NCBI GenBank assembly: GCA_003260075.1
Contig: QLIY01000284.1
Coordinates: 107,712-171,711, forward strand
Source of the DNA: Phallusia mammillata
Taxonomy: Eukaryota > Chordata > Ascidiacea > Phlebobranchia > Ascidiidae
Length of the DNA stretch: 64,000 nucleotides
Reading direction: 5' to 3'
Shown: positions 48,340 through 59,491 of the stretch, piece after piece
How the letters are laid out: each line of letters starts with the position of its first letter
Position numbering within the stretch: position 1 is the first letter of the stretch
Notes under the pieces: generated by a model
What the model was told of the DNA's origin: nothing
The model's database searches: none
What the model saw: only the letters and a program-made list of their open reading frames with translations
Program-made: the position numbers and the translations under genes

Positions 48340-51300
48340 TAGCAACTTTTACCACATACAAACTAAGCGATTCGATTACAAGCCTGGCTAAGGTCAGAGT
48401 GAGGTATTTGAGTGGACAAAACTTCACAAACGATATCAACACAACCCAAGGTAATAGGCTATTACAAAATATAACTCTTTATCTGCTAATTTAGATTAGT
48501 TGAAACTATGAAATTGCTCGTGGTAATGTATTTATTAGTGTGGATAACGCTATTTGCCCAGTAATATTTCGTCCGAAAAGAGATTAGGTCCGCACTAGGA
48601 TATATCATCGTCGTAACTTGCTATTTAATGACCTCATAACCATACGATCGACATTGATTCAAATAGGTTCCGAACTTAATTAATACGACGTGTTTTTGCG
48701 TGTTTAAAACCTGTTGCGTCAAGAATTAGCATAAATTAAATGCAGTATAACTTTATGCTTTTCTTTTACAACAAAGATGAATAGCTTAAATATTAACTTG
48801 CATTCTATTTCCAGTAGTTAAGTCTCGTTCAAACACGTTGAATAACACTTCAACCACAAAAATGTAAGACTCGTTAGTCGTAGCCGTTTTTAATATTTGA
48901 CCTATTGAAAGCTTTACCCATGGGTAAAAAAGGAACAAACACAAAAGCAGAATTTGTTTTGTTTATCGAACGAAACTTATAAACACATGCAGAATAAACT
49001 ACAAAACGATCAACAAATCAATACTCAATTTAGCTGCATTTTTGACTATTTGTCATTATAATACTTTACAATACAGGTTACTTGCCACATAAACTTCACA
49101 GCAGGGGTCGGCAACCCCTGGCACGTGTGCCAAGGTTGGCACGCGAGGTGGTTTTTCATGGCACGCCAACCGATTTGCCTGTTTATATTGGAGTGACATT
49201 TTAACCTGTTACACTACTTGTTTGTAGTTTTTATCATGCCATTGTTTTAAATTGAGTCTTACATGTACAAAACACTCCGCTTTCTTTTTATTATTGTTAT
49301 CTGCTGGCACGAACCACTATTATTTAGAAAAACGTTGGCACGCGAAGCCATTACCACAAGGAAATAACAAGTAAATTGACACGTGTCGCCTAAAAGGTTG
49401 CCGACCCCTGCTTTACAGATTGTCAGATCAAACGCTCCTATTAATACTGACATATANAAAAGGTTGCCGACCCCTGCTTTACAGATTGTCAGATCAAACG
49501 CTCCTATTAATACTGACATATAATTTCCAGAGTCATCCAGTAAAACCATTGGAACTCGTCTTTTTTCCACTCAAGTATACAACAACGAAGACATTTTATT
49601 ACTTCGACCGAGACAGAAATTTTTAAAGCAACCTTTAAACTCTTTCGACTTCCCTTGCAAAGTTTCAGGTTGTCCACAGTGGAACGGTAAGTCTCAAATA
49701 GAAACTGATTTATGTGTCTACAATTTATAGATAGTGTAACAACCGGTATTTATCATACCTGAATGCATTCCGGAACACTATTTACGGATTTGTTCATAAG
49801 TTTAATGGTGAAAATAACGGCCCAAATAGACGTAAAAAGCGACATGATTTATTTTTTCAAACGTTTTGGCAAATACTCATGCCATAATCAGTGATATGAA
49901 GGCCACATCAGTTACACCCGTTTATATAAGCTACTCTTGAGTCACGTGAAGGAATGATAAAAAGGTGCGAAACAAGCGTCGCAGAAAAACGAATGCATTC
50001 CATTTTTCGTGTAACTAAATCGGTGACTTTCTCTATCCACTTGAAGTGATACTTTGGAAACAACCACACATTTTGACATGAAGTACTTCATCACAACATG
50101 AAGCCTCAGTATTTCGGACCCAAATTCACATTTCGGACGAAACCGTAACGAAACTAGTTTGGAGTTATACGAAAATGTGCCCAAAATGGTACGATAGGAA
50201 TAATCAAAATGATACCACGTACATCGCTTCTGCACATCCATACAACCAGACCAGCGAGTGTGGCATACATGGGGTCACGTTAAGCTGACATTTGATTTAC
50301 CAAAAGCAAGCATTACAGGCCAACAAATTCCAATGAATAAATGCCAAACAACCATGGCGGTTTTAAAACGTACATCGTCACAACAATGCACAATTAATTT
50401 TATTCTCAGATGCCCGATGGAAGATGGTCATATTCGTAAAATCAAAATCGGACAATTTTAGAGCACGGGAAACTGTTCGTAGGACGTGGGCTACAGTGCG
50501 GTACATGAATGGAGGCCAGTTTTCCATCGTCTTCGTGTGCGGAAACACAAGCGGCAATTCAAACGAGCTCATGTTGAAAACGGAACACGACCGTTATAGA
50601 GACATACTGCAGTATGATGGACCCGATGGCTACAAGTACGTAAGCTGAGTACATAACATGCAATAAGCCTGCAAACCAGTAGTGTACAATGCGGTATCGC
50701 GTTTATTTGTTTTCCACCGTCAGGAATCTCCCATTAAACACTGTAATTCCAAAGTTTTCAGAATACCGTTAATTTTGTGTGGTGGAAGAAAACACAGTGA
50801 CCCAGTTGTACCGTCGCAAATGCCAACATTATGGAGCAAATAATGTATGTGGTACAACTGGCGGTTTCAAGACATGGTTTGCCAACCATCGTACAAACAG
50901 TGTTTTTTTGTGTAACTAAATATAACAAAAGGTTAAAGCATTCTTTATGTGTTTAAAACGATTTTGTAAAATTGTTTGTCTTCAGAAAAACAATACATTT
51001 TTCGGCAAATTAATTAAAACAGACTCGTCAACCTGTTTGGAGCCACAAAAATGATTGTGTTGTGCAGATTGCCATTACTGTCATGAAAACCTTGTGAAGG
51101 GACTTTAAAACGCTGAAGTTGTTTTGAGAAAATTACCGGAGAAGCAAAAAGATTGATAACGTAATGTGGGTAGCAACAATACTTCCGCGTAGACTGTTTA
51201 TATCATCAACCAAGCTATTTGCTTCATATCAAACAGTTTGCATTAAGCACCATACATTTAATGTTGCTATTACAGAAACATTACTCTGAAAACACTGGCT

Positions 51301-51813
51301 GGAATGCAATGGGCAAAAGACAACCTTCCAAGCGAAACATACTACGCGACGAGTGACGACGATGTGCTGGTGAACATGAAAGACATCCAAGTCCAAGTGG
51401 ATGCAGCCAACACCACTGCAGTGACAAAGGAATGGGACACATTTCCATTGTTGTGCTCGTTTAAAAAAATGATGGACGAATCGCCGCACCGTCATTCAGA
51501 AAGCAAGTGGTATATTTCAAAAGAGCTATACGGGTGGCATTCGTGGCCTTCGTCTTGTTACGGCGGCTTTTATATAACGACTGTAGACGTTGCTAGTCGA
51601 CTTTACGATGAATCCAGGGCAGTGCCCATGCTCCATTTAGACGACGTATGGATAACAGGCGTTTTGCGGCAGCGGATTGGCATGCCCGAGGAGATGCTTT
51701 TTAAACCAGGGAATACAAACACAGTGAAACATTTGAATAATAAAGTTAATAAACTCTTAACATGGACTAAAATGAAACCAACAATAATCAATAACAACGT
51801 TTGTTTATGCTAG
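48297..51813 (+). CDS. GT31 beta-1,3-glycosyltransferase, gene 5 (plus trio)
   Basis: Simplest model: exons 48297-48450, 49531-49686, 50410-50635 and 51276-51813 (phases 1, 1, 2), 357 residues. An alternative adds 48815-48863 and starts the stem exon at 49541, restoring the phase-2 junction of the other genes and giving 370 residues; both frames are open. MQKSIKV precedes an anchor at about residues 7-21. The stem has RPRQKFLKQP. Exon 3 has KMVIFVKSKSDNF, RRTWATV, FSIVFVCG and YRDILQYDGPDGY. The last exon has NITLKTLAGMQW with the family's N-x-T sequon, ATSDDDVLVN (D206-208 in the short model), GGFYITT and LDDVWITG. AATAAA at 52018-52023 may be the poly(A) signal. A truncated copy of its start lies at 47238-47280. 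Intron 1 contains a hAT-type element and an N-marked join. Confidence 0.86.
49102..49410. mobile_element. 309-bp hAT-type MITE
   Basis: Inverted ends CAGGGGTCGGCAACC and GGTTGCCGACCCCTG are flanked by 8-mers CTTCACAG (49094-49101) and CTTTACAG (49411-49418), 7 of 8 identical. The interior carries TTGGCACGCGA near both ends. No ORF of its own. Inserted in intron 1 of the fifth GT31 gene. Confidence 0.88.
49392..49522. repeat. 65-bp duplication split by a single N
   Basis: Positions 49392-49456 and 49458-49522 are copies on either side of N at 49457. The segment begins inside the right end of the hAT-type element, so the element end appears twice. This is an unmerged contig overlap. It lies just before the acceptor of the stem exon of the fifth GT31 gene but does not enter the exon. 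Confidence 0.88.
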
Positions 51814-53522
51814 TTCTTTTTATTGTTACTGCAATTACTGTTGAACAATCGCATACGTATGAAATATTTGTGCAGTGTTTGTACACATTGTTTTTTGTGA
51901 GCAATTTGACAGACAACCAAATCAGATGATTTACGGATAAATCTCCAAAATAAGTACCGTTTATCCGAACCTTCAGCAAGCGAGTAAAAACCAGTGTAAT
52001 ATAAACATTGTTTGCTAAATAAAAGCCCAAAATACTGTCAGTAAATCTAATTCTAAAGGTATTCCCGGAAAACTGCTATTAAAGCTTTTACTTACGAACA
52101 GTGATTTGAAACTTGCTTCCTGCGTATGTTTAATTACAAGGCCTTATTGCTGCTGGTGGATGACATATATCCTGTGTATGCGACGGACGTGAGAAACAAT
52201 GGAGCGAAGAAAGCAATTAGCAGAGACAGTGTATGGGCGGTAGCTATAATAAAAGCAGGTTTTGTATTTTGAAAAATGTTAAACAACTAGCGTGAACCGG
52301 CAAACGATCTTTTGAAATGTTAGTGCCAATGACTTTTGTTACTCAGCATTTGTCGGGGTTTAATTTGCTGATACGAACTACTACCAGTATAGGATACAAC
52401 TGCAGATGTGCTGATGATGTAACAGTTTTTCGCAAAGCCTACTCAGCGTCCAGTAACGTGCGCTGGCAAAAAAAACCACATAGCGTTTTCTCCGACATAT
52501 AGCGTTAGTATCGAGTTTAGTGCGTTCGTGAGAGCACAAATGCTTCACCATTTTCTACAAAGCTATGTCACCTTTTTATAATGCTTCAAGGAAAAAGCAA
52601 AATGTTACATAAAATTCGATCAAATTTTTACCGTTATTGATTGAATAACACGGGGTCTTTTATTCAGGATAGTTGACAAGAGAGGGGTACGTTAACGTAT
52701 GTGGATATTTGATAATCAAAATTGTTTGTGTCTCAAAGAAAAGGTAACCGAGTGTTTGCTGACGTCTAGTAAGCAGTGTACACCTTCAATGCCCAACGCA
52801 ACAACACGTAAATTATCGGTTTCGTTTGGTAAAACAAATGAGGTTATTAGCCGACTAGAAACATCGTCAAAGCCAGAATGTCTCATCAGGAAGTAAATCT
52901 GATATTCTTTATAAGTTAGCAAGGCCATTAAATTAGTGTTTGAAAGGAATATTTTAGAAATCAGTTATGGGGTAAAACGGTTGAGAGCCTCTGGTCTTAG
53001 CTCTCACAGCTGTTGCATGCATAATCTGTAGATATTTGCAATGAAGGACTGATATGTGGAAGTTGGCATTTATCAACTTCCTTAGTAGTGATGACCACAC
53101 TGTTTTGCCTTTATGACTATTATTAACTGTGACGTCGTATTGTTTACTTTCAAGCATATGTGACCAAGCAGGATGTTTTCATCATACTCAAAGAGGAAAA
53201 TCGTTTCTCTGTGAGTATAAGATGTAGGGTACGTCATTTTGTGTTTTTCGAAACCAATGACAAATATAGGTCATGTTAGCCAATATCCTTCTCATCAACG
53301 AACGCTGAAATTAATCACCAGTCAACCGGTACAAAAGTGAGATAGATACAACGTCCTTTTAGTAAGGTTAGGGTAAGAAAAAGATAAAAGCCAGTATTTG
53401 AGTGTGAAACGTCACAACGTTTTGACAGTTTCCATTGTCATCGTCCGGTGAAATAAACCAACAGAAGGGATGTAACTTGTTTTTAGTGCAATTGTGTCGC
53501 TATGTGTTCTTTCACCAAGCGC

Positions 53523-53545
53523 AATCAACTCAACTCAACTCAACT
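53523..53545. repeat. CAACT microsatellite
   Basis: About four units of TCAAC/CAACT in tandem, followed by TGGCGCCGCACA. No retroelement structure was found around it. Confidence 0.7.
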
Positions 53546-54115
53546 GGCGCCGCACAACAGTAAAAAGGGGACGACGGGAAGTTGAAGATAAAAAAAAATA
53601 AGTGGTGATAAAAAGGCAAACGGATTCGTTACAATCTGCTATACCTAAGGCATTGGTATAACCAATACAAATAGAGTGGTGTGGATTTTTCATCTTTGTT
53701 TAGTCCTGAACTGTCGACACGTTGCAATGTTTTACACTTAAATACTGGCTTATATCTTTATTTGTGTACTTAAGGATAGGGTAAGTTTTAATTCAAAAGG
53801 TGTCATGAAAGTTATAGGAAATAGCTGTCAGGCCTATAGTATTTGTTTATTAGCAGTGACCACGCCTCAATAGCAAATATTTAAAGTCAAGGCGTCTGTA
53901 GATACGCATGACGTCTTGCTCGCTGAACCTAGTCCTAGACGAATAAAACTGAAATTTGCCAAAGGCATACTTGCAGATAGGCAGCGTTATTCACAGAAAA
54001 GTATTTCTCGAGCACAAGGGGGTGAAAAATTCATTTTTGCAGACCGCAACTTCATCAAATGTTTTGGGGTCAGCGACGAAATGCGGATATACATTAAACG
54101 CTAGAAGCTAATTTC

Positions 54116-54302
54116 GTACTATGCTTACTTGCAACAGCAGTCTCAAAAATTTTTTTAAGTTAGTTTCTCCAAACATCCCCAGCATTGTTACGAAAAATAG
54201 GTTTGGGGGGGGGGTGTACTATGCTTACTTGCAACAGCAGTCTCATAATTTTTGAAGTTAGTTTCTCCAAACATCCCCAGCATTGTTACGAAAAATAGGT
54301 TT
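54116..54302. repeat. 88-bp direct duplication split by 10 G
   Basis: Copies at 54116-54204 and 54216-54302 flank G at 54205-54214, with a few small differences. Non-coding. Confidence 0.78.
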
Positions 54303-55357
54303 TGAGCTTGGGTGTGGTGCGACAAATGATTTCGCAAACTTAACGAAAATGAACTATTTATAAACGAAAATATACCCTTGTGGCAGCAACTGCGTTTTTT
54401 TCCTGCGTTATTTATCCACGCGTAACCGAACCGCACAATACGTCACGTGCATTTTTTCCCTCAGCAACGTATTATTTCGCGACTTTCGTCCTGTCTGTCG
54501 TGTAACCCATTCGATGTTTGCACTTGCGCAAATCAACAGCGCTACACCCTTTACACTCACAAAAAACTGTAGCATATTCGAAACACCATTGGCAAACAGT
54601 TGTAGTATCAATGGATTAGTTTAATAGACTACTCGGACTGTTTTGTTTACTTAGATTGCTGAAATCAATTACGTACACAATGCGCTCAACATTTTTGAAA
54701 TCAAGTTACTTGAACTATAATAAACAGGGATGTTGAATTGATCAAACGTGTAACATGTGTCTCAGTCTTGTGTCAGTATTTTTTAAGTACCAAACTAAAG
54801 ATCTATAACTATAACATAACATTTCTACCACTGAAGAAGTTAAAACAATGTGAACGCTAATCCAGCATCATTCCATCAAACCACACAAACTTGCCGATTG
54901 CTGGCCAGCTACTGAGTTGTCACCAATCTGGAAGTCATTAATGTTATTTAATGCCAACCCGCGGCAGAGGGAAACCGAGGAACACAACACAGTGACCTGG
55001 GTAAATTCTCTCATAACAACTCAACCAAAACCGACTATTCCTTGAGTCAAGCTGTGACCAGCCAGCTAGAAAACTGGATTTTGACAGGACTGGATAAACT
55101 AGTTCGAAATGTGCGCACAGGCTCAACATCTATTATATATATATATAGAAATCATTTGGTCAGTATTACCTTTGTAAGTTTTTTGATCTGTACTTAACAC
55201 TGGATAAAGTTTCGTTAAATTAAATTGTATAAGTGTCTTTTTAGTTTGTGCATTGGCAATTTTACTTGAAATAGTACGTTGATCAGTATTAAGAAGTGGC
55301 TACGAATTGCGGTGTAGTACAACAGTATGAATCACCGGTTTGAAAAGGGCTTGGTTC

Positions 55358-55598
55358 GACAAGGCCGTAAAGAATTGGTATGTCCTCGTCCTGCATATCA
55401 AAATTATTCAGATTTGATTCGCTACTTGTTCAGGAAAGTTATTTGCTTTTTAATAAGTTGCCTTACTGGTCAGGGGGGGGGGGACAATGCCGTAAAGAAT
55501 TGGCATGTCCTCGTCCTGCATATCAACATTATTCAGATTTGATTCGCTATTTGTTCAGGAAAGTTATTTGCTTTTTAATAAGTTGCCTTACTGGTCAG
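55358..55598. repeat. 115-bp direct duplication split by 11 G
   Basis: Copies at 55358-55472 and 55483-55598 surround the G run at 55473-55483. Differences are few. Overlapping open frames across the junction are duplicates of each other and have no domain. Confidence 0.78.
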
Positions 55599-57369
55599 AG
55601 ACAGGATTCACTGGAGATAAAACCAAAGATTCCATTATAACACAGGTCCAAAAATATAGGTACAATAGTAAGAGGTTGTTGTTAGAGGTAACCTGGTGAC
55701 AGGAAATACGCCCGTTTCTGGACAACCATTGCAGGAAAAAGATTTTTTTAATGTTGATGATAGTGACTCTAAGAACTTATTACAAGGTGGTCCTTTGACG
55801 TTGTTGCAGAGTTATTTCGACTGACAAACGCGAGGACAACTGTAAGAGATCGTAAACAATTGTAAAATTTATTAAGATGTAGGTTTTTTATAACTTTCGC
55901 TTTTACTGTTTAGCTAAGAGCAAAAAGAATGTCCACATAGTAACAGGTCGTCGAAATAACAGTTATGCGTTTTCTTTTTTAGTATTTTGTAGTCAGTAAT
56001 ACAGTTTAACTGTATGTAGAACATCTATCACATTTCAATGGTGTTTACTTTACTTGATAAACGAAAACGCGGACCAAGGTAAAAACACTTTTTTTCGTTA
56101 TTTTACATTTAGACTCAGAAAAGCTTGAAAAGTTATGGCACAAAAGAGCCGTATTGCTTTGATTGAGGTTCCCTAAAAAGTTCAGTGGTTTAGAAAATAC
56201 GTTTCATATTTTCCTCGCGATATTCTTTTATAGCATCGAAATACAAAGAAAAGGGCACCGCGTCAGTCGTACTGGGAACACCTACATTAACTGTGCCACG
56301 TACTTTAATTGCTTATTAAACAGCGTTAAAATGAGAGAAAGCCACACAATAGATCGATTTACTAACCGAAATTGCAGCAATTAAACTTCAGCAACAAAAA
56401 GCTGAAAAGATATAAATCCATTTTTAGGAGCCAGGTTCAAATCGTTTCCTGGCACAACGAGGTTTGTTTACAAGCCCTGGTTTCAATCAAGCTTTTTAAA
56501 CAAATCTCAGGCAGATAAGAGTAGGGGTGTTGGAGGAAATATATTAACTTGGCAAAGAACTCCTGAAGCTGTACTCTCAATACCAAGAATGTTTCGACAT
56601 AGTATATAGGTTTCTTTTTAGACAAGGTTAGACAAGTGTGGACAAGATTTGATAGGCTTTCTTTTTAGCTTTGCAGTGGTAAGCGAAGAAGTTACTCCTG
56701 TAGGAAGCATATGAAACAAAACTTCTATGTCGTGTCTGACCACAAGATAGGTCGCACGTTTAAACTAAACACCGAGGCTTTTGATGTCCGTATGACCGTG
56801 AGTGGGTTCCACAGCTTAAGATTTTGAGTGTGTGGAATCAAGTACAGTAAAAAAGCAAATAAACAGAAGGTCTATGGGCTCTAGGCTTGCTTGTCTAGTC
56901 ACCCAAAGCAAGCAAGTGACACGACTTATCCGTTGCTCTAAAGTTTAAACAAACCTACGGTTTGACCTTATATGCAAAAAGTTATCCGTGGCCTGATCGA
57001 ATATTATCTTACAATGCATTGTCAACATGATGTATGGAAGAAAGGTTAACACGGAAGTTTGAACCGTTAGCGCTGGCTGTAGACTTTAGGGTCGTCCAAA
57101 ATGAGACATGAAGAGTTGACAAATGTTGAGCTATAGGCATCCAAGACATGTTTATCCAATACGTGATTATTATTAAATGCATGAGTAAATAGACCGAGGA
57201 AAATTACTAGTGAGGCTGAATAGAGCAAGTACATTTTTGTGACCAGACAGGGACTGGAAGAAAATAGAGGTAAACCACGCCTTTTAAAACTTGTCTTATA
57301 CATTTGCGAAGAAACTATTAAACGAGTGTCTTATCGCCTGGGTATACACGAAATAATATCTTATGAAGA

Positions 57370-57910
57370 TACGACCTACGAGTATTATTGCAGTTATTTT
57401 TTACTGCTGTACTGCTTGACAAAACACTAGAGATGAAGTTGACTAGAGGTCACAGTCTTGTGTTTATTTAAGGTTAAGAGAAAAAACTTACGAATGATTA
57501 ACTAAGTCTGGGTTCTCAGCCCTGAGTAAATTATTTGCGAGGAAAAAAACGCAACATCATTCAACATTATAACAAAGTTAATTAGGTAACTGACATACAT
57601 GTCTAGACTTTGTTTGTCTAAACAATTTTGCGAGATGATTTTGTAATGAAAAGGGGGGGGGGCTACGACCTACGAGTATCATTGCAGTTATTTTTTACTA
57701 CTGTACTGCTTTACAAAACACTAGAGATGAAGTTGACTAGAGGTCACTTACGAATGATTAACTAAGTCTGGGTTCTCAGGCCTGAGTAAATTATTTGCGA
57801 GGAAAAAAAACGCAAGATCATTCAACATTATAACAAAGTTAATTAGGTAACTGACATTGTCTAGACTTTGTTTGTCTAAAACAATTTTGCGAGATGATTT
57901 TGTAATGAAA
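57370..57910. repeat. 0.28-kb direct duplication split by 10 G
   Basis: Copies at 57370-57652 and 57664-57910 flank G at 57653-57662. The second copy lacks about 33 bp present in copy 1 after GAGGTCAC and has other small differences, as expected for alleles. Confidence 0.8.
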
Positions 57911-59491
57911 AAAATTGATGGAATTTTTTTCTACATAGCAATCAAGAGACAAACAAAATATGTTCTTGATGGTCTAAGACTCATCTATTGCCTTTTAGAT
58001 TGAAACATTTTTTCCGAATGGCAGGGGTTAGGACAGAGCAGCGTATTTAAACCAAACTTCTCACACATTCAAAAATGTCGTTTGCATTAGTTTTACAATA
58101 TTTGAAACCTGCACAATTGTATGCATCACGTTACACTACACTTAAGAAGATAACAAACACTGCAGTCACAACTTCGTGTTATCGCCAACGCCTCTGCCAA
58201 TATCCAGGAAACTTAATTTGCAAATTAGCGGCAAATGCGCAGGCGATTTTAGGTAAACCCAACACCTATTAAGATGATCAATCAACGCGTAATAGGCAAT
58301 CAACAACAAACGCGCGAAATAATAATGGCGTTTTCCACCCTAAAGGCCAGTATAATGATCTTCACCAACCGCAGACAAGTGTATGTTTATGCTGTTTAAT
58401 ACAGAGACAAAATTTTGAGAGGAAAAGGGATTACCATAAACCTCTGGTTTGTTTTATTGTTAACCTTTTATCTTTGTTGAAAGAGCGAATGTGTCGCATC
58501 TGTTGGTGTACGTAATCGTTCAAATTGCATTGCTAACCACTAAACCTCTATAATGTACTATAAACACATTAGTTTGTCTAACAAAACAAAACGTAGAGCT
58601 TAAAGCAACAATAAAGTTGGCATTACCAGCTTAACCTTTTGAAAGCAGACTAACGGGTTGAGTTTTAAAGCAAGTGTTACAATCAAACTTCGATATACAA
58701 CATTTCATATCAAACATAGAAATGAAGCGGTGTGTGGCAATTCACAACAGGTAAACCAATAAACCGGTTTGGGATTACAGTCCATAAGGAGTGCTCTAAA
58801 AGCGTTCTTATGTTACACTGCGACAAATAGTATCACGTAACAATCTGAAAACACTTTCACTATAACGTTCCTGTTTTACAGTTTGCGCGTTAAACCAGCA
58901 GAGAATTTAGCTTACCTGAGTAGTCTTATATGTGGACTAAGTCAATGGGACTAACGTTTTTTGCAAACATTTAAGAGGGTTGTTGTTACGCATGCTTTGA
59001 AGAAACCTATTGTTTTTTGCGGTGCTAAAATTATGTTTACTCTGCTTACTTGAGAGTTCATGGGTCGATTTTTGCTGTCATACTCAAATATTAACTTTAT
59101 GATAGTTGATGTGCTCAGACACGAAAAAGCGGTTAGATGACATGCTTGCGCTATGTATTACAGTATGCTCTACCTGAGACCAGCTCTATATTGATGTCAA
59201 GCCTTTTGTTGTGGTATACTGATGTATGTAATGCACTGGTATATTGAAATAGCAGGTTGCCGAATATGCGAAGTAAAAAAACTTGCTGAAAATGTCTAAA
59301 TAAATACTGGAAGCTTATTTAAATAGCACCACTGTACATTAACCGTGATTTTTCCGTGATTGAATTTCAAAACCTGCAGTTTCATCACGCCTAAACTTGT
59401 GTATTATTTTAGGTGCTGAATTAACTTTGTAGGAAAGAAATGAAATGACAAATGAAACTGTGCAGGGTAAAATAAGTGAGGGTTTTGTACA

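Larger units (their letters stand above)
51814..59491. other. Gene-poor stretch between fifth and sixth GT31 genes
   Basis: No gene could be supported. Frames at 52699-52896, 53916-54104, 56163-56384 and 58075-58272 are short and have no recognised domain. The stretch holds a CAACT microsatellite and three homopolymer-linked duplications, listed separately. A short TA repeat is at 55133-55148. Confidence 0.4.

Noticed and set aside
56429-56456. GGTTCAAATC with short stem, considered as a tRNA T-arm
   Set aside because: No A box, acceptor stem or anticodon arm upstream.
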